A model generated the notes under the pieces. The model had not been told where the DNA came from, made no database searches, and worked only from the letters and a program-made list of their open reading frames with translations. A program made the position numbers and the translations under genes. Shown piece after piece: positions 47,456 to 57,090 of a stretch of DNA of 64,000 nucleotides. How positions within the stretch are numbered: the stretch's first letter is position 1; every line of letters begins with the position of its first letter. The stretch comes from Thiohalocapsa sp963698775 (GTDB taxonomy: Bacteria > Pseudomonadota > Gammaproteobacteria > Chromatiales > Chromatiaceae): positions 13,486 through 77,485 of the forward strand of contig CAVOSE010000071.1 in NCBI GenBank assembly GCA_963698775.1. Direction: 5' to 3'.

Positions 47456-48652
47456 ATGAACCCGAATCTGGATCGACTGCAGCCCTACCCGTTCGAGAAG
47501 CTCGCCGCCCTGAAGCAGGGTATCGAGCCGCCGGCATCGCTGTCGCCGATCGCATTGTCGATTGGCGAGCCGAAGCATCCCACGCCGTCCATCATCGGCG
47601 AGGCGCTCCTCGCTCACCTGCATCAGCTTGCAGTCTATCCCAACACCCGCGGCCTGCACCTATTGCGCGAGGTCATCGCACAATGGCTGACGCGCCGCTA
47701 CCTTCTACCCGCGGGGGCACTCGATCCGGAGCGACACATCCTACCCGTCAACGGCACGCGCGAGGCCTTGTTTGCGTTCGCCCAGGCCGCGCTCGACCCA
47801 AGCAGCGAACCACTGGTCTTGATGCCCAACCCGTTCTATCAGATTTACGAGGGCGCAGCGCTGTTGGCCGGTGCCAAACCCTGGTACCTGCCCTGCTCCG
47901 CCGAGCACGGCTTCGTGCCTGACTTCGACGCCGTCGACAACGCGACCTGGCGACGCTGCCAGCTGCTTTTCCTTTGCTCGCCGGGCAACCCCACCGGCGC
48001 CGTGATCGATCAACCGACGCTGATGCAGCTGATCGCCTTAGCGCACGAATACGATTTCATCATTGCAAGCGACGAGTGTTATGCCGAGATCTATCTCGAC
48101 GAAGCGACGCCGCCGGTCGGCCTCTTGCAGGCCGCCGCGGCGATGGGCCACGACGACTTCCGCCGCTGTGTGGTCTTCCACAGCCTGTCCAAGCGTTCAA
48201 ATGCGCCGGGGCTGCGCTCCGGTTTCGTCGCCGGAGACGCGACAATTGTCGAGCGCTTCTTCGCCTATCGCACCTACCACGGCTGCGCAATGCCGTTGCA
48301 GCATCAGCATGCCAGCGCCATGGCTTGGGGAGACGAAGCGCACGTCATCGAAAACCGGCGCCTGTATCGGGAAAAGTTCGACGCCGTCCTCGACATCCTC
48401 AATGGCGTGCTCGACGTCGAGCGACCAGCCGCCAGCTTCTACCTCTGGCCGCGCACGCCCATCATCGATACCGCATTCGCCCGCGGCCTGTTCGCCGAAC
48501 AACATGTGACCGTACTGCCAGGCAGCTTCCTGTCGCGCCCAGGCGATGGCAACGACCCAGGTGCCAACCGCGTGCGCATGGCGTTAGTACCACCGCTGGA
48601 TGAGTGCGTCGACGCGGCACAACGCATCAAGGCATTCTGCGCGAGCCTCTGA
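47456..48652 (+). CDS. dapC: Succinyldiaminopimelate transaminase
   Basis: PLP enzyme converting N-succinyl-2-amino-6-ketopimelate to N-succinyl-diaminopimelate in lysine and peptidoglycan synthesis. 398 residues; SIGEPKHPTPSII, LCSPGNPTGAVI, SDECYAEIYLDE and the PLP-lysine motif SLSKRSNAPGLRSG are clear. The gene neighbourhood (dapD, dapE) supports DapC over other class I aminotransferases. Confidence 0.95.
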   Translation: MNPNLDRLQPYPFEKLAALKQGIEPPASLSPIALSIGEPKHPTPSIIGEALLAHLHQLAVYPNTRGLHLLREVIAQWLTRRYLLPAGALDPERHILPVNGTREALFAFAQAALDPSSEPLVLMPNPFYQIYEGAALLAGAKPWYLPCSAEHGFVPDFDAVDNATWRRCQLLFLCSPGNPTGAVIDQPTLMQLIALAHEYDFIIASDECYAEIYLDEATPPVGLLQAAAAMGHDDFRRCVVFHSLSKRSNAPGLRSGFVAGDATIVERFFAYRTYHGCAMPLQHQHASAMAWGDEAHVIENRRLYREKFDAVLDILNGVLDVERPAASFYLWPRTPIIDTAFARGLFAEQHVTVLPGSFLSRPGDGNDPGANRVRMALVPPLDECVDAAQRIKAFCASL

Positions 48653-48712
48653 CAGGCCCGCGACCCACTGCTAAACAACCCCCGGAAAGACCACAATCCC
48701 AAGGAGCCGATC

Positions 48713-49534
48713 ATGTCCGACAACCAAGCCATCATCGACAAGGCCTTCGAGCGCCGCGCCGATATCACCCCCCGCAACGTCGAGACCCTGGTCCGCGACG
48801 CCATCCTCGACACCATCGAGCGCCTCGACCGCGGCGAGCTGCGGGTGGCCGAGAAGCACGACGGCGACTGGGTGGTCAACGACTGGATCAAGAAGGCCGT
48901 ACTGCTGTCGTTCCGGATCGAGGACAATCAGGTGATCAAGGGCGGCTTCACCAACTACTACGACAAGGTACCGTCCAAGTATGCCGACACCAATTCGCGT
49001 GAACTCCGCGACGGAGGCGTACGCGTGGTACCGCCAGCAGCGGCGCGCCGCGGGGCCTATATCGCGCCGAACTGCGTGCTGATGCCCTCCTATGTCAACA
49101 TCGGCGCCTACGTCGATTCCGGCACCATGGTCGACACCTGGGCCACGGTGGGCTCCTGCGCCCAGATCGGCAAGAACGTGCACCTGTCCGGCGGCGTCGG
49201 CATCGGCGGCGTGCTCGAACCGGTGCAAGCCGCACCGACCATTATCGAGGACGACTGCTTCATCGGCGCACGTTCGGAGATCGTGGAAGGCGTCATCGTC
49301 GGCCAGGGCGCGGTGATTTCCATGGGCGTCTACGTCGGCCAGAGCACCAAGATCTACAACCGGGAGACCGGCGAAATCCTCTATGGCCGCATCCCGCCCG
49401 GCGCCGTCGTGGTCCCCGGCAGCCTTCCGTCGAAGGACGGCAGCCACAGCCTCTACTGCGCCGTCATCATCAAACAGGTGGACGAGAAGACCCGCGGCAA
49501 GGTCGGATTGAACGAATTACTCCGAGATATCTAG
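48713..49534 (+). CDS. dapD: Tetrahydrodipicolinate N-succinyltransferase
   Basis: Adds succinyl from succinyl-CoA, the step before DapC. 273 residues; helical N-terminus, then left-handed beta helix (GAYIAPNCVLMPSYVNIGAY, VDTWATVGSCAQIGKNVHLS) and the closing LPSKDGSHSLYCAVIIK. It begins 60 bases after dapC. Confidence 0.98.
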   Translation: MSDNQAIIDKAFERRADITPRNVETLVRDAILDTIERLDRGELRVAEKHDGDWVVNDWIKKAVLLSFRIEDNQVIKGGFTNYYDKVPSKYADTNSRELRDGGVRVVPPAAARRGAYIAPNCVLMPSYVNIGAYVDSGTMVDTWATVGSCAQIGKNVHLSGGVGIGGVLEPVQAAPTIIEDDCFIGARSEIVEGVIVGQGAVISMGVYVGQSTKIYNRETGEILYGRIPPGAVVVPGSLPSKDGSHSLYCAVIIKQVDEKTRGKVGLNELLRDI

Positions 49535-49596
49535 CGAGGCGCCACGTCCGACGGACGAGTCGTGATCGCCGCTTTGGCAAACTTGGCAGCGCTTAT

Positions 49597-49642
49597 CGTT
49601 GTCGTTGTCGTTGTCGTAATCGACTATCCGACTACGACAACG
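49597..49642. repeat. GTTGTC hexamer repeat with inverted copy
   Basis: Three GTTGTC units in tandem, with the last part (CGTTGTCGTAATCG, 49609-49622) able to pair with CGACTACGACAACG at 49629-49642: a 14-bp stem with one mismatch and a 6-base loop. It lies in the 280-bp dapD-arsC gap. There is no U-run after it. Confidence 0.7.
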
Positions 49643-49814
49643 ACGAAGGCAAACTCGACTCATCTGTATGCATTCGGCGCCCCCAAGCAATCTAGGCCGC
49701 TGGAAGTCAATAGACACGGCGCTGACACCCTCGACCAACTACGCCGCCGCGGGGGCAGGCACGGAGCCCTGCCCGCCTGATCCCCGAACACCTGTTATAC
49801 GATCCTCGCCAGCC

Positions 49815-50159
49815 ATGACTTTATTCGGCATCCCCAACTGCGACACCATGAAAAAGGCCCGTCAGTGGCTCGATGGGCATGGCATTGCCTACAGTTTCCA
49901 CGACTACAAGAAGGCGGGTCTCGACGAGGCCGTACTCCGGGCCTGGGTGGCGGAACTGGGTTGGGAGGCGTTGCTCAACCGGCGCGGACAGCTATGGCGC
50001 AAGCTCGACCCGGCGGTGAGAGAAGGCATGGATGAGACCAGCGCGATCCGGGTCATGTTGGCGACTCCGTCCATCATCCGTCGGCCGGTGCTCGATACCG
50101 GCGAACGGCGCCACGTCGGCTTCAGCGAGGCCGACTACGCGGAGATCTTCGCCCAGTGA
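49815..50159 (+). CDS. ArsC/Spx-like protein (YffB type)
   Basis: A 114-residue thioredoxin-fold protein of the ArsC/Spx/MgsR family. It starts LFGIPNCDTMKKARQWLDGH with a single active cysteine (NCDTMKKA, not CxxC), and ends with SIIRRPVLDTGERRHVGFSE as in YffB. YffB is thought to be glutathione-dependent. The gene lies between dapD and dapE in many gammaproteobacteria; the reason is not known. It overlaps dapE by GTGA. Confidence 0.92.
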   Translation: MTLFGIPNCDTMKKARQWLDGHGIAYSFHDYKKAGLDEAVLRAWVAELGWEALLNRRGQLWRKLDPAVREGMDETSAIRVMLATPSIIRRPVLDTGERRHVGFSEADYAEIFAQ

Positions 50160-51295
50160 CCCACACCGAATCACCAACCCTGGAACTCGCCATCGACCTC
50201 ATCGGTCGGGCGTCGGTCACACCGGAAGACGCAGGCTGCCAGGCACTCATGGCCGAGCGTCTGGCCCGCTTGGGCTTCCGCATCGAGCCCATGCGCTTCG
50301 GCGAGGTGAACAACCTCTGGGCGAGACGCGGCAGCGAGGGACCCCTATTCTGTTTCGCCGGCCATACCGACGTGGTCCCGCCTGGTCCTCTCGACCAATG
50401 GCGCTCGGCGCCGTTCGAGCCAGAAATCCGCGGGGGTCTGCTCTACGGCCGCGGCGCCTGCGACATGAAGGGCTCCCTCGCGGCCATGGTCACCGCGACC
50501 GAGCAGTTCATCGCCGACTGGCCGGATCACAAGGGCTCAATCGCCTTCTTGATTACCAGTGACGAGGAAGGCCCGTCAATTGACGGCACGGTGCGCGTCG
50601 TAGAGGCGCTCACCGCGCGTGGCGAAACCATTGATTATGCCCTCGTGGGCGAGCCGTCGAGCCGTGACCGCCTAGGGGACATCGTTAAGAATGGGCGCCG
50701 CGGGAGCCTCAATGTCAACCTGATCATCCGCGGCAAACAAGGACACGTTGCCTACCCGCACCTCGCGGACAACCCCGTGCATCGAGCGTCCGCCGCCCTG
50801 ACCGAGTTGTGCGCTGCGCACTGGGACCAGGGCAACGACTATTTCCCACCCACGAGCTTTCAGATCTCGAACATCCAGGCCGGCACCGGTGCCGAGAACG
50901 TCATCCCCGGTGAACTCCACGTGCGCTGCAACTGGCGTTTTTCCACCGAACTGACACCGGAGATCATTAGACAACGTACCGAATCGATCTTGGACCGCCA
51001 TGGACTCGACCACGAGGTTCAGTGGCGCCTGTCCGGAAACCCGTTCCTGACTCCCGCCGGCGCATTGGTCAGCGCCGCCCGCGACGCCATCCAAGCCGAA
51101 ACCGGCGTCGAAACCACGCTGTCAACCAGCGGAGGCACCTCCGACGGACGCTTCATCGCCCCGACCGGCGCCCAGGTCCTGGAACTCGGTCCAATCAACG
51201 CGACCATCCACAAGATCAACGAATGTGTCGGCGTTGACGAACTGAACCAGCTGTCGGCCATCTACCACGGTATTCTCACCCGGCTACTAGCCTAA
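50156..51295 (+). CDS. dapE: Succinyl-diaminopimelate desuccinylase
   Basis: Dizinc hydrolase that yields LL-diaminopimelate. 379 residues; FAGHTDVVPPG (first His/Asp), YGRGACDMKGSLAAMV (bridging Asp), LITSDEEGPSIDGT (catalytic Glu pair) and C-terminal LGPINATIHKINECV (last His). GTG start inside the preceding stop codon. Confidence 0.97.
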   Translation: MTHTESPTLELAIDLIGRASVTPEDAGCQALMAERLARLGFRIEPMRFGEVNNLWARRGSEGPLFCFAGHTDVVPPGPLDQWRSAPFEPEIRGGLLYGRGACDMKGSLAAMVTATEQFIADWPDHKGSIAFLITSDEEGPSIDGTVRVVEALTARGETIDYALVGEPSSRDRLGDIVKNGRRGSLNVNLIIRGKQGHVAYPHLADNPVHRASAALTELCAAHWDQGNDYFPPTSFQISNIQAGTGAENVIPGELHVRCNWRFSTELTPEIIRQRTESILDRHGLDHEVQWRLSGNPFLTPAGALVSAARDAIQAETGVETTLSTSGGTSDGRFIAPTGAQVLELGPINATIHKINECVGVDELNQLSAIYHGILTRLLA

Positions 51296-51372
51296 GTAGC
51301 CGACAGGCCCAGGGAGGCTAACAGGATCGATGCACACCGACTGGGGAAGCGGGCCGCCGCGCCGGAGTGGAT

Positions 51373-51642
51373 TCATGCCCGACCGGCATGGTCTGGAAGC
51401 ACAATATTCAGTTCCAGCACTTCTTGGTTGCCTTCCTGCTCGTAGTTGACCGATACGGAATTCATATCGACCTCGACATACTTCTTGATGACCGCCAGGA
51501 TCTCTTGTTCAAGCTTGGGCAGGTAGGACGGGCGATCGCGCGCCGAGCGGTCGTGTGCGACCAAGATCTGTAAACGCTCTTTGGCCACGGAGGCCGTACC
51601 CTTGGAGCGTCCGGAGTTGCGGAAATAGTCAAGTAGGCCCAC
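51373..51642 (-). CDS. minE: Cell-division topological specificity factor MinE
   Basis: 89 residues; MGLLDYFRNSG membrane-targeting end, the MinD-activating AKERLQILVAHDRS helix, and the C-terminal beta/alpha dimer part (LEQEILAVIKKYVEVD). It drives MinD off the membrane and so keeps the MinCD inhibitor at the poles. It starts three bases after minD. Confidence 0.97.
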   Translation of the reverse strand: MGLLDYFRNSGRSKGTASVAKERLQILVAHDRSARDRPSYLPKLEQEILAVIKKYVEVDMNSVSVNYEQEGNQEVLELNIVLPDHAGRA

Positions 51643-51645
51643 GCT

Positions 51646-52455
51646 TTACCCTCCGAAAAATCGGCTTAAGATGCCCTTCTTCTCAGGCTCCAGGAACCGC
51701 ATAGGCAAATCCTCGCCCAAATACCGTGAGACCATGTCCGCATACGCCTGGCCAGCGTCGGAGACGTTGTCCAGAATAACGGGGATACCTGCATTGGACG
51801 CATTCAGCACCGCCTGGGAGTCCGGAATCACGCCCAGCAGATTCAGCGACAGGATCTCTTGCACGTCATCGACACTGAGCATTTCCCCGCGGGCGACACG
51901 GTCCGGCACATAGCGGGTCAGCAGCAAGTGCTCGCGAATCGGCTCGGCATTGGTCTCGGCGCGGCGGGACTTACTGGCCAAGATGCCCAGCATCCGGTCG
52001 GAGTCACGCACCGAGGAGACTTCCGGATTGGTCACGACCACGGCATCGTCGGCGAAATACATTGCCATGGTCGCGCCGTGCTCAATACCGGCGGGCGAGT
52101 CGCACACGACATAGTCATGGCTCTTACCCAGATCCTCAAGCACCTTACCCACGCCCTCGACCGTCAACGCATCCTTATCGCGGGTCTGCGAGGCCGGCAG
52201 TACATACAGGCTATCGCAACGCTTGTCGCGAATCAGGGCCTGATTGAGATTGGCCTCACCGTTGATGACGTTGACCAGGTCATAGACCACGCGCCGCTCA
52301 CAGCCCATGATCAGATCCAGATTGCGCAGGCCGACATCGAAGTCGACGACCGCCGTGCGATGCCCGCGCTGCGCCAGGCCCATGGCCATCGCCGCCGCCG
52401 TCGTAGTCTTTCCCACCCCTCCCTTGCCTGAGGTGATGACGATGATTCTGGCCAA
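51646..52455 (-). CDS. minD: Septum-site ATPase MinD
   Basis: 269 residues; deviant Walker A SGKGGVGKTTTAAAMAMG (with the signature lysine), DFDVGLRNLDLIMGCERRV, CDSPAGIE, and the C-terminal amphipathic membrane helix KKGILSRFF. The start is TTG 52455 with GGGGGA eight bases upstream and gives the usual ARIIVITSGKGG; the open frame continues nine codons further without conservation. Confidence 0.97.
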   Translation of the reverse strand: MARIIVITSGKGGVGKTTTAAAMAMGLAQRGHRTAVVDFDVGLRNLDLIMGCERRVVYDLVNVINGEANLNQALIRDKRCDSLYVLPASQTRDKDALTVEGVGKVLEDLGKSHDYVVCDSPAGIEHGATMAMYFADDAVVVTNPEVSSVRDSDRMLGILASKSRRAETNAEPIREHLLLTRYVPDRVARGEMLSVDDVQEILSLNLLGVIPDSQAVLNASNAGIPVILDNVSDAGQAYADMVSRYLGEDLPMRFLEPEKKGILSRFFGG

Positions 52456-52585
52456 AAGCTGTTCCCCCAAATCTTCTAACAATTAGTTCAGTTACCTGCG
52501 CGATGGGAGACAGCAGCGGTTGAAAACCGCCGCTTCCGCTTCCGCGCTAATGATTGGCCGCGTTGGCCAGTCAACCGGCATCGCC

Positions 52586-53467
52586 TCACAGGGGCTCGAT
52601 CCTCAGCACGTCATGATCGAGGAAAACCTGCACCCGTTTTCCTTTCAGGTCCGCGGGGATGTTCTCGCTGACGCGATAGTGGCCCGCCACCGATACCAAC
52701 TCCGCCCGCATGTCCTGACAGAAGATCCGCGCGTTCAGATTACCCTTCAGACCCGCGATGACACGGCCACGCATGGGCGCATAAATGTGAATATTGCCGT
52801 CCGCCATCAGTTCCGCGCCGGAACTCACCGCCGCGACCACCGTGAGATCACCGCCGGAGGCATAAATCCGTTGACCGGAGCGCACCGGACGATCGATCAG
52901 CAGCGAAGCGCCGACATCAGCCTCCACTGCATCGGTCGCGGGTGCCTGCCGCACCGGGGCGGGGTCCGGTGCCACCGCGGGCCGTTGTTCGACCTGCTCG
53001 GCGGTGCTCGCGGCAACTCGCTGTCGCGGCTTATGGACATCGCTGAAAATCGCGAGCTCCATCGCCGCTGCGGCCTCATGCTGGGCGGGATTCCCGCCGC
53101 GCACGCCAACCGGCATCATGCCCAAACCACGCAGCAACCCCACCAACTGCGGAAAGCCGACATCGGCGTCGAAGTCCGACAAGGCCGTCAGATCGATGAC
53201 GACTGGCGTATTGCGGAAAAAGCCCGGCGCCTGAGACACCTTTGGTACGAGTTCGCTTTCCACCGCGTCCATATCCAAGCCCAACAGGCGAAGCACCGGA
53301 AGTGTAAACGCGGCGGCCTTGAGTTCCAGAATCGGTTGCTCGAGCACCGATCGTTCCGGAGCCGGATCGTCGGCCGATGCGCCGACGCTCGGGGAGGATG
53401 AATACGCAGACATCTGTGGTGGAGAGTTCCGTCGATTTTTGGACGCGGGCACGATCAATCGGGGCAT
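52586..53467 (-). CDS. minC: Septum-site inhibitor MinC
   Basis: FtsZ polymerisation inhibitor recruited by MinD. N-terminal FtsZ-binding domain (ELKAAAFTLPVLRLL, DLTALSDFDADVGFPQLVGL), a Pro/Ala linker, and the C-terminal beta-helix domain (RSGQRIYASGGDLTVVAAVS, DGNIHIYAPMRGRVIAGLKG). 293 residues from ATG 53467 (AAGG upstream); a second ATG 18 codons in is possible. About 130 bases before minD. Confidence 0.95.
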   Translation of the reverse strand: MPRLIVPASKNRRNSPPQMSAYSSSPSVGASADDPAPERSVLEQPILELKAAAFTLPVLRLLGLDMDAVESELVPKVSQAPGFFRNTPVVIDLTALSDFDADVGFPQLVGLLRGLGMMPVGVRGGNPAQHEAAAAMELAIFSDVHKPRQRVAASTAEQVEQRPAVAPDPAPVRQAPATDAVEADVGASLLIDRPVRSGQRIYASGGDLTVVAAVSSGAELMADGNIHIYAPMRGRVIAGLKGNLNARIFCQDMRAELVSVAGHYRVSENIPADLKGKRVQVFLDHDVLRIEPL

Positions 53468-53588
53468 GCTAACGCCTTCGGAGCGGCACGCATAGCGCGG
53501 CAGTTCGGCACGCGGATCGGACCGGAGGCAACCGCCGGCGACCCACGCCGCCTATCGATCACCACCAAGCCATTGTTCCGGAGGTCAT

Positions 53589-53933
53589 TTACCCAGGAGG
53601 CCATTGCAGGGGCCGGCCGCCGAGGACATGCACATGCAGATGGTATACGGTCTGACCGGCGCCCGCATTGCAGTTAATGATGGTGCGATACCCGGCGGCG
53701 GCGATTCCCTCCTGTTCCGCCACCTTGGCCGCCGCCAACAGCAGCCGGCCGATCAGTTCTGCGTCGCTGTCATCGGCATCGTTCAGCGTCGGGATCGCCT
53801 TGCGCGGGATCACCAGGACATGGGTCGGCGCCTGCGGACTGAGGTCGCGAAAGGCAACCACATGCTCATCCTCGTAAACGATATCCGCTGGCACCTCCCC
53901 AGAGGCGATCTTGCCGAAAATGGTGTCCGACAT
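53589..53933 (-). CDS. hinT: HIT family protein HinT
   Basis: A 114-residue histidine-triad nucleotide hydrolase that cleaves adenosine phosphoramidates. DTIFGKIASGEVPADIVYED start, CNAGAGQTVYHLHVHVLGG end with the HxHxH active site. Normal length. Confidence 0.97.
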   Translation of the reverse strand: MSDTIFGKIASGEVPADIVYEDEHVVAFRDLSPQAPTHVLVIPRKAIPTLNDADDSDAELIGRLLLAAAKVAEQEGIAAAGYRTIINCNAGAGQTVYHLHVHVLGGRPLQWPPG

Positions 53934-54041
53934 TGTGGGTCTCTCCTCGTCAAGCGTTGAGTCGATACGACCGTGAGCGGCGCCGAATAGCCGAGTCCCT
54001 GCAGACAGGCAAGCATCGGTGGCGTCGCGTCGGCGCGGTCA

Positions 54042-54638
54042 TCAGAAACCGGTGCGCCCGGCAAAGGCATGGGCCAGCGTGCCTCCATCGACGAACTCTA
54101 ACTCGCCACCCAACGGCACGCCGTGGGCGATGCGCGTGATACGCACGCCGCTGCCTTCAGCGATATCTGTAATGTAGTGGGCGGTCGCTGAGCCCTCGAC
54201 GGTGGGACTGATGGCGAGAATGGCCTCGGTCACGACACCGTCGTGCAACCGCCGTTGCAGTTGGTCGAGGCCCAGGTCGTCCGGGCCGATGCCGTCAAGC
54301 GGCGATAGGCGGCCGCCAAGCACGAAATAGAGGCCCCGATAATCCGTTGCCTGTTCGATGGCGACGATATCGGACGGCTGTTCGACGATGCACAGCAGCC
54401 CGCGGTCGCGATTGCCGCCTGAACACAGACCACAGACCTCTCGTTCGCTCAGCGTCCGACAGTCGCGACACTGACCAATGCGGCGCATCGCTTCCGCCAT
54501 CACCTGTGCCAACCGGAGACCGGCATCGCGGTCACGCTCCAGGAGATAGAACGCCATCCGCTGGGCGGATTTCGGACCGACGCCGGGCAGACAGCGCAGC
54601 GCGTCGATCAACTGGTTCAGCAGACTGCGATCAGACAC
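54042..54638 (-). CDS. recR: Recombination protein RecR
   Basis: Acts with RecO (and RecF) to load RecA on gapped DNA. 198 residues; HhH region LPGVGPKSAQRMAFYLL, the four-cysteine zinc finger CRDCRTLSEREVCGLC, and the Toprim domain (LLCIVEQPSDIVAIE ... GGRLSPLDGIGPDDL). In the classic dnaX-ybaB-recR order. Confidence 0.98.
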   Translation of the reverse strand: MSDRSLLNQLIDALRCLPGVGPKSAQRMAFYLLERDRDAGLRLAQVMAEAMRRIGQCRDCRTLSEREVCGLCSGGNRDRGLLCIVEQPSDIVAIEQATDYRGLYFVLGGRLSPLDGIGPDDLGLDQLQRRLHDGVVTEAILAISPTVEGSATAHYITDIAEGSGVRITRIAHGVPLGGELEFVDGGTLAHAFAGRTGF

Positions 54639-54725
54639 CTGTGTGCCGTTTGCTTGCAGCGCCCCGCGACGGCGTTAAGGCAAAACCAACGCTACGTCTT
54701 ACGGGACGGCACCGCGCCGTCGACA

Positions 54726-55052
54726 TTAGAACGGCAGTTTCATGCCGGGCGGAAGCTGCAACCCGGCGGTGATATCCGCCATGTTCGCCTGGGTCATTTC
54801 GCCGACGCGACGGACACTGTCATTGATCGCCGCCGCCACAAGATCCTCGAGCATTTCCTTGTCGTCGCCCATCAAAGACGGGTCGATCTCGACCCGTTTC
54901 ACCTCGTGACGCCCGGTCATGGTCACCCGTACCATGCCGCCGCCGGACTCGCCCGTGACCTCTTCCTTGGCCAAGCGCTCCTGGGCGTTCTTGAGATCCT
55001 CTTGCATCTTTTGGGCCTGCTTCAGCATGCCACCTAGTCCGCCTTTCATCAT
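54726..55052 (-). CDS. ybaB: Nucleoid-associated protein YbaB/EbfC
   Basis: A 108-residue DNA-binding protein: MMKGGLGGMLKQAQKMQEDL, VRVTMTGRHEVKRVEIDPSL, and ADITAGLQLPPGMKLPF at the end. It forms a tweezer-like dimer that binds DNA. It lies between dnaX and recR as usual. Confidence 0.96.
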   Translation of the reverse strand: MMKGGLGGMLKQAQKMQEDLKNAQERLAKEEVTGESGGGMVRVTMTGRHEVKRVEIDPSLMGDDKEMLEDLVAAAINDSVRRVGEMTQANMADITAGLQLPPGMKLPF

Positions 55053-55131
55053 GCTACCTCTTTGCTATTCGCGGTTGCGCCGGACGCGAGGTCCGAACGA
55101 GTGATTATCGACGCGATCGACGTCGCCGTAG

Positions 55132-56901
55132 TTATTGTTCGTGCGCCGACGCGGGACCTGAAGGACTCGCTTCCGCGGCACCCCCGGTCGGGCGTATGCT
55201 GTCGGGAACCCATTCGGCATCGAATCGCTTGTGTAGCTCATGCGCGACCGGGTCATCGTGCATGGTTTGCTCCGCCTCGGCCTGGCGCTGGGCGTCGCAT
55301 CGGGCTTGCCGCAATGCCGGCGTCTCCGCCGCTGGCATCTGCGTTTCGATCTCCAACGCGACCTCGCATCCCAGTGCCGCCGAGAGACTGGCGCCCAAGC
55401 GCTGCTCGGCGCCGGCTGCTCGAAGATTGCCGACCGCGGGGTTCAGCGCAAGACGCAGATGCTTACCGTCCCAATCGACGAAGGCGCAATGCTCCGCGAG
55501 CTGCCGAGACAGTCCGCCGATTGTGAGTGACCGGACCAGCTGGTGCCAGTCATCCGCTCCGCTGAGCGCGTTCGGCGTCGCAGAGCGAGTCGACGGTGAG
55601 GCCGGCGGCGATGGAGATGGCGATGGCGGCTGTATCGGTGGGCACAACTCAGATCGAGAGGTCGCCGCTGCTGACTCCAGAGGTGTCTCCAGAGACGCCG
55701 ACCGTGACGCCAACGGTGACGACGGCGTTCGATCGGCCGAAGCGCCAGCACCCTGAGCCTGGCGCCCCTCACCTGCCTCGCCGTTGCTAGACCTCGGTGG
55801 ACCAGCGTCCAGGTCCGCGTCGGGACGGAACGCCAGCGCCCGCAGCAACACCATCTCAAGACCAGTGCGGGGATCCGGCGCCAACGGCAGATCCTGTTGG
55901 CCCGTGAGCATGACCTGATAGAACAATTGGACGTCCTCGGGGGGAACACGGCCCGCTAATGCCGCGAGCCGGTCATGATCTGGATCATCCGCCGACAAGG
56001 TCCGAGCAACTTGTTGAGCCAGGGCCAGCCGGTGCAGCAGCTCGATCAGGTCTGTCAACACGCCGCCGAAGTCAGGGGTCAGCTCGGCGATGCGACCCAC
56101 CTCGGACAGCACCCGCGCGCCGTCGTTGTCGGCCATGGCGTCGAGCAGATCCAACGTTAGGTCGCCGCTGCGCGTTCCAAGCATGGCCCGCGTGTCACCG
56201 GCGCCAACCCGCCCCCCGCCGAAGGCAATAGCCTGATCGAGCAGGCTGAGCCCATCCCGCATACTACCGTCGGCGGCGCGCGCCAGCAGCGCCAGCGCGA
56301 CGTCGTCGAAGTCGATGGTTTCGGCCTTGAGCACGTGCCGAAACCGATCCCGGATCTGCTCCGGCAACAGCCGCTTGAGATTGAACTGCAGGCAACGAGA
56401 CAGCACTGTCGCTGGCAGTTTTTGCGGATCTGTCGTTGCCAGAATGAACTTGACGTGCTCCGGTGGCTCTTCCAGCGTTTTCAGCAGCGCATTGAAGCTG
56501 CTCGTCGAGAACATGTGTACTTCGTCGATCAGGTACACCTTTGAGCGGCCACGCACCGGCGCGAAGGGGACGTTGTCGAGCAACTCGCGGGTCTGATCAA
56601 CTTTGGTTCGAGAGGCCGCATCCACCTCAATCAGGTCGACGAACCGTCCCTCATCGATCTCACGACAAGCGGAACACACCCCGCAAGGGTTGGGACCTAC
56701 CCCTTCGTCGCAATTGAGCGTTTTGGCCAGGATCCGTGCCAGCGTGGTCTTGCCGACGCCACGGGTTCCGGTAAACAGGTAGGCATGATGCAGTTGCCCT
56801 CGCTGCAACGCGTTGACCAGTGCCCGGACCACATGCTCTTGGCCCACCAGGTCAGAGAAGGAACGCGGACGCCACTTGCGTGCCAGAACCTGGTAGGTCA
56901 T
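55132..56901 (-). CDS. dnaX: DNA polymerase III subunit tau/gamma
   Basis: Clamp-loader ATPase. 589 residues; Walker A TGTRGVGKTTLARIL, zinc module NPCGVCSACREI, Walker B VYLIDEVHMFS, and sensor/SRC motif TVLSRCLQF. The region from about 370 to 460 is Ser/Pro-rich, followed by the tau C-terminal domain (DDWHQLVRSLTIGGLSRQLA). I saw no A-AAA-AAG heptamer, so the E. coli-type frameshift to gamma is not indicated. The 5' end is close to ffs, which is transcribed in the same direction upstream. Confidence 0.97.
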   Translation of the reverse strand: MTYQVLARKWRPRSFSDLVGQEHVVRALVNALQRGQLHHAYLFTGTRGVGKTTLARILAKTLNCDEGVGPNPCGVCSACREIDEGRFVDLIEVDAASRTKVDQTRELLDNVPFAPVRGRSKVYLIDEVHMFSTSSFNALLKTLEEPPEHVKFILATTDPQKLPATVLSRCLQFNLKRLLPEQIRDRFRHVLKAETIDFDDVALALLARAADGSMRDGLSLLDQAIAFGGGRVGAGDTRAMLGTRSGDLTLDLLDAMADNDGARVLSEVGRIAELTPDFGGVLTDLIELLHRLALAQQVARTLSADDPDHDRLAALAGRVPPEDVQLFYQVMLTGQQDLPLAPDPRTGLEMVLLRALAFRPDADLDAGPPRSSNGEAGEGRQAQGAGASADRTPSSPLASRSASLETPLESAAATSRSELCPPIQPPSPSPSPPASPSTRSATPNALSGADDWHQLVRSLTIGGLSRQLAEHCAFVDWDGKHLRLALNPAVGNLRAAGAEQRLGASLSAALGCEVALEIETQMPAAETPALRQARCDAQRQAEAEQTMHDDPVAHELHKRFDAEWVPDSIRPTGGAAEASPSGPASAHEQ

Positions 56902-57090
56902 CGATGGGTTAGCGGAGTCTCACAGGGGGGAAGGGCATGTGCGGCAGTGTAACTCAGCCGGAGTGACACCACCCCGTTGGAGCCGCGCCAAGCCGACCGA
57001 ACTTCGCCTCGTAGCGCCAAGTGCATTGCCGTTACTGGATCCAGCGATGAATGGCCCATCGGCCAACGGATCGCTTCGAAATTGGGCGGC

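Noticed and set aside
55132..56901. Programmed frameshift site in dnaX
   Set aside because: No A-AAA-AAG heptamer found on the coding strand; only short T/A runs.
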